In this document: positions 7,881 through 17,236 of the stretch, one piece after another
Numbering within the stretch: the first letter of the stretch is position 1
How the letters are laid out: the number at the start of each line of letters is the position of its first letter
NCBI GenBank assembly: GCA_000969725.1
Contig: JXSR01S066279.1
Direction: 5' to 3' (one strand)
Length of the DNA: 23,592 bases
DNA from: Ophiothrix spiculata
Lineage: Eukaryota > Echinodermata > Ophiuroidea > Amphilepidida > Ophiotrichidae
Notes under the pieces: generated by a model
Told to the model about the DNA's origin: nothing
Seen by the model: only the letters and a program-made list of their open reading frames with translations
The model's database searches: none
Translations under genes and position numbers: made by a program

Positions 7881-8584
7881 GGGCACAGTTAACCCCTCAT
7901 TTTCTGAAATATTGTATGCCTTGTAACCAAAATGGTAACTCAGCAACCAATAAGTCTCTCCATATAAAAGTATACATTTCTAGATGTGGATTTTGATGTA
8001 GAAGATGACGGTTAGGTCATTTTTGGACCAAAATGTATGATTTTGGACCAAGGTTCAAAAAACCTTTGTTCTTGGACCACTATATTTACAAACAACCTAA
8101 CTAAATTTTGAAAAAATAAAAGTTGAACCTCGAATGCTTTTTAGAATCTAGAAACACATGTCTAGGAACGCATTTCTCAAATTTTTAATTTTTGACTTAC
8201 TTTTTGAAATAGGTCCAAAATTGGCCCAAAATGATTTTTTTGTCATTTTTGGCCTATTTTTGGCAATATTTCAAAAAATAAGGTGAAAATCAAAAATTTG
8301 AAAAATGCGTTCCTAGACATGTGTTTCTAGATTCTAAAAAGCATCCGAGGTCCAACTTTTATTTTTTCAAAATTTAGTTAGGTTGTTTACAAATTGATGG
8401 TTCAAGAACATGGTTTTTTTGGACCTTTGTCCAAAATCGTATATTTTGGTCCAAAACTGACCTAACCATCATCTTCTACATGAAAATCCACATCTAGAAA
8501 TGTATACTTTTATATGGGTTTACTTATCGGTTGCTGAGTTACAAAGCGTAAAATATTTCAGAAAATGAGGGGTTAACTGTGCCC
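7881..8584. mobile_element. Full-length palindromic element flanked by TTAA, copy 1
   Basis: The element starts GGGCACAGTTAACCCCTC and ends with its complement, GAGGGGTTAACTGTGCCC. TTAA lies on both sides (7877-7880, 8585-8588). The two halves are complementary almost end to end around a centre near 8232 (for example TTTCTAGATGTGGATTTT against AAAATCCACATCTAGAAA; AGAAACACATGTCTAGGAAC against its complement). TTAA targets are typical of piggyBac-type elements, although the terminal GGG is not the usual CCC. No transposase. A second copy is at 21671-22385. Confidence 0.85.
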
Positions 8585-8587
8585 TTA

Positions 8588-8880
8588 AGGTGGTTTCAGA
8601 CTAGCTGTCGTTGCGGCACAAGGCCAAACATTTGCAATTTTGAGTTGTTGTACTGTTGCATGACACATTTGGATATTGCCGCAATGGTCTGTCGCAAGAA
8701 AAGTTAAATTTATTCCAACTCAAAATATCGTGTCGTTACAACCATCACAACAGGGTAATCGATATATCGGCTTAACGTACGGCAAGGAGATGGGACAAGG
8801 TCAAGTTTGCGCACTTTAAATTTTTGTTTTGATGTCACACTGGTCGTATGACAACACGACAGGCTAGTCTGAAACCAGCT
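8588..8880. mobile_element. MITE abutting the palindromic element, TTA duplication
   Basis: The ends AGGTGGTTTCAGACTAGC (8588 on) and GCTAGTCTGAAACCAGCT (to 8880) are inverted repeats, with further partial match (TGTCG). TTA flanks both sides (8585-8587, 8881-8883). The left TTA is part of the TTAA that borders the palindrome, so the two elements share a border. The 3-bp TWA duplication fits PIF/Harbinger. Confidence 0.75.
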
Positions 8881-8936
8881 TTAGTGTAGCACAAGTTGCC
8901 AAACAATTAGACCAATATGGTGTTAAGCTTTTGAAC

Positions 8937-8957
8937 CAACTCTATCTATCTATCTAT
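8937..8957. repeat. (CTAT)n 3' tail of the LINE
   Basis: A run of CTAT units lies at the 3' end of the minus-strand LINE. Many non-LTR elements end in a short microsatellite instead of poly(A). Confidence 0.6.
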
Positions 8958-10440
8958 GTCGACCGCGGTCGGAAGCCATGATGAATTTTTTCCACTGCTG
9001 TCTGTTTAGCATGAGTTTGAGAAGTTCGTTTTGATATCCTGTGTAAGAAGTACTGGGTAGGTCAGCCTTGGTCTTCCCTGTGTACGTGTCCCTTGGGTGG
9101 GCGTCCAGAACACTAATCCAGACACTGGTTCCTCAAGCCGTCTAGCACAGTGAGCTGCAAAGTTTAGGCGGCGACCTCTCACTATTTCTGATAGTTTGGG
9201 TAAATCACCATATATTACCTCCCTGGTAGGATGATCTCTCCAGTTAAGGTTTTGAACCATCATTAATAGTCTGGTGTAGCACCCATCTAACCTGGCTTCA
9301 AGTCTTTCTGTCAGTGTCCACCCTTCTGAGCCATACAACAGAATACTTTCTATGGCTGCACGGAAGAAGCTGATCTTTAACAAGTCTGGTAGATTGGATT
9401 TCCAGAGAAGGCGCATTTTGTTACAAGCTTTCCATGCGAGGGCTTTTCGGACATGGAAATCCTTTTCCGATTCATCTACCCAAGAGCCCAGGTATTGAAA
9501 GTCTTGGACCTGGTCGAGTTGACTTCCCTCTATTGTGGACAGTGCAACATCAGTCTTGATGTTATATGCCATGACTTTGGTTTTTGAAGCATTCATCATA
9601 AGACCAACTGTTGCAGCAGCATCCTCAACTCTGGTCAGCAGTTCTTGAGCTTGTTGTAATGTGTCGGATAGCAAGGCAATGTCATCTGCGAAATCTAGGT
9701 CAGTAATGACTTCTGCAGGGTGCCTTCGACTTCTACGAGGTGTTACTGTAAAGCCCAGCATGTCCTTGTCTTCTCTGATTGCCATTCTCATCACGTAATC
9801 TAGCACAATGATGAACAGGTATGGTGCTAAAGTATCGCCCTGTAGCACTCCTGCTAATATCTCGAAAGCCTCAGTTTCACCATCTGGTGATAACACAACT
9901 GCTTTTGTGCTGCTGTACATGGTATTGATTGCTTCGACGATGGTATTCGGAATCCCATAAGCAGTGAGAATCTTGAGCATTTTACCTCTGTGCACTGAAT
10001 CAAAGGCCTTCTTGAAGTCTATGAAGGTGATGACACATTCAAGATTCTTGTCCTTGATTCCTTCTATAAGTCTTCGTAAGGCAAGGATGTGTGAAGTAGT
10101 TGAGCGTTCAGCGCGAAACCCATTTTGGTTTGGTCTAAGCAGAGGTTCAATGTGAGGTCTAATGCGATTGAGTATCAAGCGGTTGAAGATCTTTGCTGCT
10201 ATGGATGTTAAGCTGATGCCCCTATAATTGGATGCCTTGCTGAGATCACCCTTCTTAGGAATTGGTACTATTCCACTTAGGGACCATTCTTGTGGTTTTT
10301 CACCTGTAAGCAGCGTAGCATTGCAGATATCTAGTAGTATGTTGTTGAAACTACCAGATTTCCAAACCTCAGCAGGTATTTCATCAAGGCCAGAAGCTTT
10401 ACCATTTGACAATTTTCTAAGTACAGCCTGAAGTTCTTCA
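8950..10440 (-). pseudogene. 5'-truncated non-LTR (LINE) reverse transcriptase
   Basis: The main open frame (10412 to 9006, 468 aa from its first Met) covers the reverse transcriptase domain: NYRGISLTS at 62-70, QNGFR at 96-100, the catalytic motif A FIDFKKAFDSV with Asp at 132, GVLQGDTLAPYLF at 188-200, motif C FADD at 241-244, NASKTKV at 274-280 and FQYLGSWV at 305-312. The C-terminal part has LLYGSEGWTL (358-367), W-RDH (391-394) and GRPRLTY (446-452). The frame is open upstream of the Met (VEELQAVLRK) and stops at a TAA close to 10440, where the element is cut off; the endonuclease half is missing. Near 9038-9050 a frameshift occurs: the next frame continues NELLKLMLNRQQWKKFIMAS and ends at 8950-8952, as in intact relatives. 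The element copies its RNA into DNA at a nicked target in intact form; this copy cannot. The clade is not certain (RTE- or CR1-like group). Confidence 0.9.
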
Positions 10441-10564
10441 ACGTATGCAAATTAATTTAAAAAATACATATATTAGCTGGTATTCACAAAGAAATAAGTT
10501 AATCTAGGAGTATATTTGTTTCTAGCAATTTTTGATCCTAAATTCATTCCTCTTTTTGTAAACA

Positions 10565-11040
10565 CCTAGGTCCATAGGAACAAAAGAGGCTTAAGAATAA
10601 ACCTGGTCTAAGGAAAATTTTGTTTGACAGGTAATTTTCCTCAACCAATATTGTCATATTCTGTGTTGTTTGTAAGATTTTTGGTTGCACATTCAATATA
10701 AGCTGAAAAAGTGCTACAAAAGTCCTTTTATGGCAGTAGTATTTTTGACTTAGACCCAGTCAACTTTAAACCCAGTCTAAATGTTAAACCTATAGGTCCG
10801 TATGCACAAAAGAGGTTTAAGATTTAGACCGGGTTAATGTCAAAATTACTACTGCCATAAAAGGAACTTTTGAAGCAGTTTTGAACTGAAACAGCTTTCA
10901 AATATTGAAGATTCAACAAAAAATCTTAGAAACAGCACAAAATATGACTATATTTGTTGAGGGAAATACATCTAGCTGTAAAACAAAATTTGACTTAAAT
11001 CAGATCTGAATTTAAACCCAATCTAACTCTAAAACCACTT
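10565..11040. mobile_element. Compound palindromic repeat
   Basis: About 10630-10750 is an inverted match to about 10840-10980: CAAAAGTCCTTTTATGGCAG at 10718 against CTGCCATAAAAGGAACTTTTG at 10852, continuing outwards through TCATATTCTGTG against CACAAAATATGA and CAAAATTTTGTTT-like arms. In addition, the left edge (10565-10616, CCTAGGTCCATAGG...CAAAAGAGGCTTAAG) recurs directly at 10789-10836. This suggests two overlapping copies of one inverted-repeat element. No coding potential. Confidence 0.55.
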
Positions 11041-11188
11041 TTTTGCATTTGGACAATAGTGTTGAATTTTACTTAAGAATTTATCTTCCATGGTGTATGT
11101 ATGTCTACAAGTTAACTCTCATTTTTATTTGCCTGCACAATGACCTGGCCAGGTCAAGCCTGAACCTGAAACCTAAATATAGAATAAG

Positions 11189-11456
11189 TTATCAAGCAAG
11201 TGCAAGAAAGTCGTATCTGCAATAGCTGCCATTTTACATTAATTTAAATTGTACATTGTAGAATGTTCAGTCTTTGGACTGTGGTTCTTGAAATGGTTCT
11301 TCAGATAACACAGTCACCTGAAGAACCATTTCAAGAGCTAATGACATACGGGAGAGAAATTTTGAGGGATTTTTTTACATTCTAATGACAAGGTGTTAAT
11401 AACACATATGGCAGTCATTGCAGATACGACTTTTTTGCACTCACATGATGAAGTAA
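11189..11456. mobile_element. Fold-back hairpin MITE, copy 2
   Basis: It has the same plan as 7109-7365. Outer arms: AGTCGTATCTGCAATAGCTG and its complement in the ATTGCAGATACGACTT region near 11417-11432. The core arms GTGGTTCTTGAAATGGTTCT (from 11281) and AGAACCATTTCAAGAGC (to 11338) have a 13-nt loop here instead of one base. The tips are estimated. Confidence 0.65.
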
Positions 11457-11705
11457 GTAAAGTTTTTACCATAAGGTGGGTTTCCCAGTAATGAGAAAAG
11501 TTACCATATGTAAAATGCATAAAAACTAAAAATTACACTCTGGTAAATAGGTATTAAGGTAATCCATGTTCTCAATGATCATGTGAAAATGTATGTATTT
11601 TCTTAGAAATGTTAAGATGAATAAATTATGATATCTATGTCTTGCATAAAGATGTACAATACCGTTTACATGTTAGTTTGTGATCTTATTTCCCCTCAAT
11701 GAAAG

Positions 11706-12180
11706 TCCCGGGACACTCAAATTTGGTTTGGGTAGAGACATACCACTGGGCAATATGAAAATCCACTCATCCAAATACTATTTATTTATCAAGAAAAGGG
11801 GCATCATACATGTACCAAATCCACCGGGACCAAATCCCTCATATTTGAGTCAAGTTTACTCAAAATAGATTACGGTTTTGTAAAAAAACAATCCATATTT
11901 GCGCCAAATGATGCAAAAGAAAACCCATCAAAATACAAAATTTTGCAAAGAAAAGGGATCAATTAAAGTATCATAGATCCTTTAACCACTTGTTAGGGGT
12001 TGTGAGACCAACTATTGTTAAAAATTGGTACCCTAAATCTACCATATCTATTGGAATGGATACCCTATCCAAAACCATACCTGTTTCAATGAATACCCTA
12101 TCTGAGACATATGGCAAATGTGGCGAAACAAGTACTACAAGAAATTTTAGGTAAAATGTTACCATACACCATTTTAACAC
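11706..12180. mobile_element. Probable fragment of another CCCGGG-ended repeat
   Basis: The stretch starts CCCGGGACACTCAAATTTGG, similar in style to the CCCGGGG...CACTCA ends elsewhere in the window. It contains low-complexity phrases (ATACCCTATCC, CAAATCC). No matching right end was found, so this is a guess from resemblance. Confidence 0.3.
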
Positions 12181-12254
12181 TTTTAAGAAGTGTTTCTAAA
12201 GTGCTTCAAATACAAGCACTTTTATTGGCAATGAAGGGAACTTTTGTCATTTAA

Positions 12255-12697
12255 GGGACTAGCGTAGATTCCACTTAGAATTAAAAATGTATGTAAATGA
12301 CCTATATAAAGTTTAAAGGTGTAGTAAAATCCACAAAAGTACAAAAATTTACACAGAATTGGCTCAAATTGAGAGAGAATTAATTTCCAATATCTCATTT
12401 TGTGATGGCAGTGTGACTATCCTAAATTTGTACATTAGATGGATTTACCAGAAAAAGAGAAAAAATTTCATCCAAAATAATTTGTTTTCCCATCATAGAC
12501 CTGTAAAAACGATCTGAAATATTTGAAACTAGATACTCTGGCGGCAAAAATAAAGTTGGTAAAGACATGCAATGTTCTCCAATAATTCTCAAAATCATGG
12601 AAAAGTACTTGTAGGTTATATTATGATAAACATGTTCTATTGATTCATGTAAAAATATTTAGGTAAAAAATTAGTGGGAAGAATCTAGGCCAGTCCC
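12255..12697. mobile_element. TTAA-flanked MITE
   Basis: The left end GGGACTAGCGTAGATTCC and the right end GAATCTAGGCCAGTCCC are imperfect inverted repeats. TTAA stands at 12251-12254 and 12699-12702 (one extra T at the right joint). The interior is AT-rich without an ORF of interest. Confidence 0.6.
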
Positions 12698-12724
12698 TTT
12701 AATTCAACCATTTTTCCTAGTTTG

Positions 12725-13071
12725 GGGGGGGGCACTCACATATGTGGGGCAGGATATACATGTCCGGCGGTCAAGACCCCCTTTTTCAGGCCGCTCACTT
12801 GATCCCCATTTTCAGCGTGATTCAGTTCTTTTGACCCCGTTTTTTAGAAAAACTACAAAATTTGAGCTCTAACTGCATAAATTGATCAGGAAATGCAAAA
12901 ATTTTCAGTTCAGGAGGCTATTTTTGGCCAAAATTTCAGTTCACTAGACCCTCAAAAATCGGTTTCTAAGGTCCATTTTTTACAGAAAATCAGTTCACCT
13001 GCCCCCAATTTTGGCGCAAAGCGCCTAACATACCTACCACTTTCAAAATTGAGTGCCCCCCCCCCCCCGGG
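12725..13071. mobile_element. CCCGGGG-ended element, copy 2 (inverted relative to copy 1)
   Basis: This is the reverse-complement counterpart of 5819-6173: GGGCACTCACATATGTGG at the left, GTGATTCAGTTCTTTTGACC inside, and ACTTTCAAAATTGAGTGCCC then C-run and GGG at the right. The right flank AGTTTGAT has a partial partner AGTTTG at the left joint, where the terminal CCC is lost. The left end follows directly on the MITE at 12255-12697. Confidence 0.75.
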
Positions 13072-13203
13072 AGTTTGATACCAATGTGATAATACAAATT
13101 GTCACTGTACTTAATTTGAGCAATGGTTTAGAATACCTACCCAAAGTGACTTGTGAATGTGAGCCTCTAGCCCCCAGTTTCCAATAATCTATAGTAGATA
13201 TTA

Positions 13204-13518
13204 ATTGGTAAATTATGTTTTACAAGTCCAATTTGTTACTCACGTTTAGACGGTTTCGTCTTCCAATGGAAGACTTCTTCAGTAATGCGCCAACTTGGCC
13301 GCTTCACTCCTATGGCTTGAATGATGTTTCTCTCCTTAGGGTGCAAAGTTCATTCTGTACGCAGCCTGTCGTATACATATGAGTAAATTCCTTAATCACG
13401 ATTTATAACATTGGTCCCCCACTTCCTGATCCATATTGATTCCCTGATCCATCTTGTTTGTCTGTCAGAGACTTTGCCAACAATTTTGGCTGAATCCCAG
13501 TGAACTCGTTTGAAAGAA
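13204..13518 (-). pseudogene. Penelope-like element 3' part (GIY-YIG endonuclease end)
   Basis: Minus-strand translation just after 13518 gives FKRVHWDSAKIVGKVSDRQT, then RWIRESIWIRKWGTNVINRD, a stop, then GIYSYVYDRLRTE. The WDSAKIV...R.TRWIREAI.IRK pattern is the C-terminal part of the GIY-YIG endonuclease of Penelope-like elements. The 3' noncoding part runs to 13204 and contains the stem-loop GTCTTCC-AAT-GGAAGAC (13258-13274). The in-frame stop and cut-off 5' side make it a relic. It is inverted relative to 13960-14130. Confidence 0.7.
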
Positions 13519-13561
13519 CATATGTGTGGTGCTCTGGCATAATGAGCGGAAAGTCGCGATT
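13519..13561. repeat. 43-bp perfect inverted repeat (left arm; partner 13918-13960)
   Basis: CATATGTGTGGTGCTCTGGC at 13519 is matched base for base by the complement at 13941-13960, and the match continues for 43 bp in all. It separates the two Penelope-like pieces from a ~356-bp loop (13562-13917) in which I see no feature. Confidence 0.85.
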
Positions 13562-13959
13562 GAAGATTTTGAATAAATGGCTGCTAAAGTAAAAATATGA
13601 TGAAAAGATCAAATTTCGTTTTTTGACATAAAACAAATAAATACATTAGTGTGAACCTATATTTCGCGTTTTGAAGGTCAATTACGCCGGGAAGCGTATT
13701 TATTCACGGGTAATTGATCGCGTTTTGCTATTATACACTATAGTAAACAGTATCTTTAAAATCGATTTGCGACAGTTTTTTACTGCCAGATTTTGAGTGG
13801 ACTGCCTTGTGTTTCTATCTCTAAATGAAAATTGTAGAAAGAAAGTATGACATATTATATATCATTCGAAAGCTGAGATTATAGAGAATTAAAATATGCC
13901 ATAAACTCAATTTTGAAAATCGCGACTTTCCGCTCATTATGCCAGAGCACCACACATAT

Positions 13960-14130
13960 GAAAGATGCTCAAAAATTGGACAATAGGAGATATACACGTG
14001 CTAGTAGAAAGGAGTCAGTGGATGAATTACACAAATCTGCTGTCACAGACCATATCGCGGATAAAAACCATGTGATGAAACCGTCTAAACGTGAGTAACA
14101 AATTTGACTTTTAAACTATAATTTACCAAT
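13960..14130 (+). pseudogene. Penelope-like element 3' part with internal deletion
   Basis: The plus strand reads RRYTRASRKESVDELHKSAV, then TDHIADKNHVM, the region just upstream of the WDSAKIV segment in Penelope-like endonucleases. It then jumps at 14077 straight to the 3' noncoding end (GAAACCGTCTAAACGTGAGT...AATTTACCAAT), which matches 13204-13260 in inverted orientation. The lost part is exactly what the minus-strand copy keeps. Confidence 0.65.
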
Positions 14131-14221
14131 AATATGATTTCATAACAGTCCTGATGAACTTATTCCAAGAAATACCTAGGATAGATATTTTGTATCATAG
14201 CTCTAAAAAAAAAGCCGAAGT

Positions 14222-15102
14222 AAGAAAGCACAAATGGAAGTGAGCAAGAAAAGAATAAAGCATGCAAACAAGAAAAGATAAACACAAGTGAGCAAGGAAG
14301 GAATGAAGCATGCAAACAAGAAAGCACAAACACAAGTGAGCAAGGAAGGAATGAAGCACGCAAACAAGAAAGCACAGACACAAGTGAGCAAGGAGGGAAT
14401 GAAGCACGCAAACAAGAAAGGGAATGAAGCACGCAAACAAGAAAGCACAGACACAAGTGAGCAAGGAAGGAATGAAGCACGCAAACAAGAAAACACAAAC
14501 ACAAGTTAGCAAGGAGGGAATGAAGCACGCAAACAAGAAAGCACAAACACAAATGAGCAAGGAAGGAATGAAAAACAAACAATAAAGCACAAACACAAGT
14601 GAGCAAGGAAGGAATGAAGCACACAAGCAAGAAAGCACAAACACAAGTGAGCAAGGAAGGAATGAAGCACGCAAAGAAGAAAGCACAAACACAAATGAGC
14701 AAGGAAGGAATGAAGCACACAAGCAAGAAAGCACAAACACAAGTCAGCAAGGAAGGAATGAAGCACGCAAATAAGAAAGCACAAACACAAGTGAGAAAGG
14801 AAGGAATGTAGCAGGCAAGCAAGAAACCACAAACACAAGTCAGCAAGGAAGGAATGAAGCACGCAAATAATAAAGCACAAACACAAGTCAGCAAGGAAGG
14901 AATGAAGCACGCAAATAATAAAGCACAAACACAAGTCAGCAAGGAAGGAATGAAGCACGCAAACAAGAAAGCACAAACACAAGTGAGCAAGGAAGGAATG
15001 AAGCACGTAAACAAGAACGCACAAACACAAGTAAGCAAGGAGGAATGAAGCACGCAAACAAGAAAGCACAAACACAAGTCAGCAAGGAAAGAATGGAGCA
15101 CG
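14222..15102. repeat. 48-bp minisatellite, about 18 copies
   Basis: The unit is GTGAGCAAGGAAGGAATGAA, GCACGCAAACAAGAAAGCAC, AAACACAA. The period is 48 bp, with one ~27-bp partial unit near 14405 and a 1-bp loss near 15036. Because 48 is a multiple of three, frames stay open on both strands (16-residue repeats SKEGMKHANKKAQTQV on plus, LLTCVCAFLFACFIPS on minus, up to 313 residues). There is no start context, conserved domain or substitution pattern to suggest coding. Single-base variants among copies are frequent. Confidence 0.95.
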
Positions 15103-15445
15103 AGGTGAAAAACTCAAAATAAGAAACATGTCCTACAACGTTGGGAATGGGGTTGGTTAAGATCGTTTTTGATTTCTGACTTATAACTGTGTTTCCACTA
15201 CTAAAGTAGGTACATTTTCTGTAGATTTTTTCAAATTTTGGAAAATCATGGGAAATCTCTTAAAGGTCTGTTACCAGGTAACATTTTTATTGGCAATTTC
15301 AACACAAAAATCATCTACCCTTTCTGAGTTTGATCAGAGACTGAGAGCCAAAAACCCTAGGTTCGACAGAAAGAGGAGGTCGATTTGTTTTAAACACTGG
15401 CATAACAACCGGGGGAGGGGGCAAACTGCCCCCTGGAGACAATTT

Positions 15446-15633
15446 AGGGGGGGGGGGGGAAAGAAAAAAAAGGGAAAAGAAAAAAAAGAGGAAGAAAAGG
15501 GGTAAAGAAAGAGGCGGAGGAGAAGAAAAGGGAAAAAAAGAGGAAGAAGATAGCAAAAGAGGAAAGAAAAAGGAGAAAAGAGGAAAGAAAAAGAAAGAGA
15601 AAAGGGAAAAACGGAGGGGAAGGGAAAAGGAGA
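15446..15633. repeat. 188-bp polypurine tract
   Basis: Only five of about 188 bases are pyrimidines (15503, 15515, 15551, 15554, 15612). It contains a G13-like run, then A/G mixtures. Such tracts can form triplex DNA and are prone to length change. It ends at the TTAA of the adjacent transposon. Confidence 0.9.
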
Positions 15634-15945
15634 TTAACCCTAAAAGAGCCGGGGGGGGTGGTGGGCGGGCTGAATTCCCCTTCCGACATTTTTTATTATA
15701 CCTCCGCCGGTTGATATTTTTTTCGCGCTGAAACTTCTTGACCTTTTTCCTAAAATGCCTTGCGCTTCTTTTAAGACCATTTTTGTGAAAATTATACCTA
15801 GGGTTGGGACGTGGCGTTGCATAATGGCACGCTGGGTCAAACGAAAAACTGAACAAAAACTGATTTTCAATGGAAATTACACACAAATCGTGTTTTTTGT
15901 TATCAGGATACACTTCCACTCCTATTTATTTGGAGTAAGAACATA

Positions 15946-17236
15946 CAGAGTGTCCACGAATGATTTATACCCGACTTTCAGATTTTTTTTTGTAGAGCAG
16001 TGGGTAAAGTTTTGGTCAAATCTTGTTAATTTACAAGTTAAACATGTGTTTAGGTTTCTGAAGAATTTTGTATTTTTCAAATCGTATGTTCCTGTCGAAA
16101 GTTATAGCGATTTTTCCAAACAGGGTATATTTTGCGAATTACAAATTTGTAATCAGAGAAATGTTCAAATTAAACATTCAAGTTAAAACTAACTCTTTTA
16201 CTTTTCTAAAATATGTTACGTTTCTAAAGTAAAACTAAAATACAATTAGGTTTTATTAATTGCCTCTGATGGATATTGAGTGTCTTTGAGACAGAAACAG
16301 TGATTTTGGTTATGCTTGAACAGCTTTATAAGATGTTACACGCCTAAGGGATACCCACCGAGAAACGTTACATTTGACATTTTACTAATATAATGAAAAC
16401 CAGAGGTTAGTAGTTTGGATGGGTATTAATATGGGTAACAACTCAATATTAGGACCCCTTAGGACCCAGGACCATTTTTTGTTGACGGAAACTTCAACGC
16501 GGGGAAGTTGACATAATCAACAGAACTGTGGTTCCTCAACTGTGGTTGTCGGCAAAAAAACTCAATATGGTGTCCTGATCCATATCTGATTAAGACCATA
16601 TCTCGCTCTTCCAAGTATGTAGAATCAGAAGTCTGTAAGATAATGCTTTTTGTAGATCACAGAAAATTACAGAGGGTAAGAATCAAGATTTGAATTTGGT
16701 TGAGGTGTATTCATTAAACTTTAAAAACATTAGTAAGTATATGCATACTACACATGCATGAATATTTGTACGCACTAAATGTAAAAGAGTGAATTTCCAC
16801 TCTTTGTAGGAGTTAAACGCAGGACAGTATACGTTTTTGAGTGGAAAAACGCTCTAAAAGGAGTAAAATGGGATTTTTGATGACAATTTTCCACTCTTTT
16901 GGGAGTGAAAATTTAACTTTTACACTCATTTTAGAGTGAAAAATTTCCACTCGAAATCGGATTGTCCTGCGTTTAACTCCCTTCACTCCTTTTTGAGTGA
17001 ATTTTCACTCTTTCCACTCGTTTTACATTTAGAGAGCAGATCAAAAGCTTGTTTGCATCAATTTTCAATTACGTCATCGCACAAAGCAATGAAGCATGAT
17101 AAGTTGATGAAACCTATGGAAAATGTAGAAGACCTATCTATTAAATGTAGAAAAGCTGTTGGTTTTATGAAAAATTATGATTTAATGTTTTTTCTGATTT
17201 TTTGAAACCGAGTATAAATAATTCGTGGACACTCTG
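15946..17236. mobile_element. Tc1/mariner-like non-autonomous element nested in the piggyBac-like one
   Basis: The left end CAGAGTGTCCACGAATGATT and the right-end complement CAGAGTGTCCACGAATTATT match in 19 of 20 bases, continuing to TTATAC. TA flanks both sides (15944-15945, 17237-17238). TA duplication and a CAG...GTGTCC start fit Tc1/mariner. No transposase with a DDE pattern is readable. Confidence 0.8.
16778..17035. mobile_element. Palindromic GAGTG-rich element nested in the mariner-like one
   Basis: The ends TAAATGTAAAAGAGTG and CACTCGTTTTACATTTA are inverted. Deeper inside, GGAGTTAAACGCAGGACA (16809) mirrors TGTCCTGCGTTTAACTCC (16963). Roughly a dozen GAGTG/CACTC words fill the arms. 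It is the innermost layer of a three-deep nest. Confidence 0.6.

Noticed and set aside
14149..14185. CTGATGA followed by GAAA near 14150, like a hammerhead core
   Set aside because: The bases between them form no stem II adjoining the core, and no stem III follows.
14160..15101. A 313-codon minus-strand reading frame with hydrophobic 16-residue repeats
   Set aside because: It is the translation of a 48-bp minisatellite whose length keeps all frames open; overlapping frames on both strands are equally open and there is no gene context.
15311..15919. A 202-codon minus-strand frame rich in Phe, Leu, Pro and Ser
   Set aside because: It is the complement of the polypurine tract and crosses the border of the piggyBac-like element; low complexity explains it.
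15755..16186. A 143-codon plus-strand frame inside the transposon nest
   Set aside because: It runs across the mariner-like insertion joint at 15944-15946 and shows no domain, so it is probably chance.
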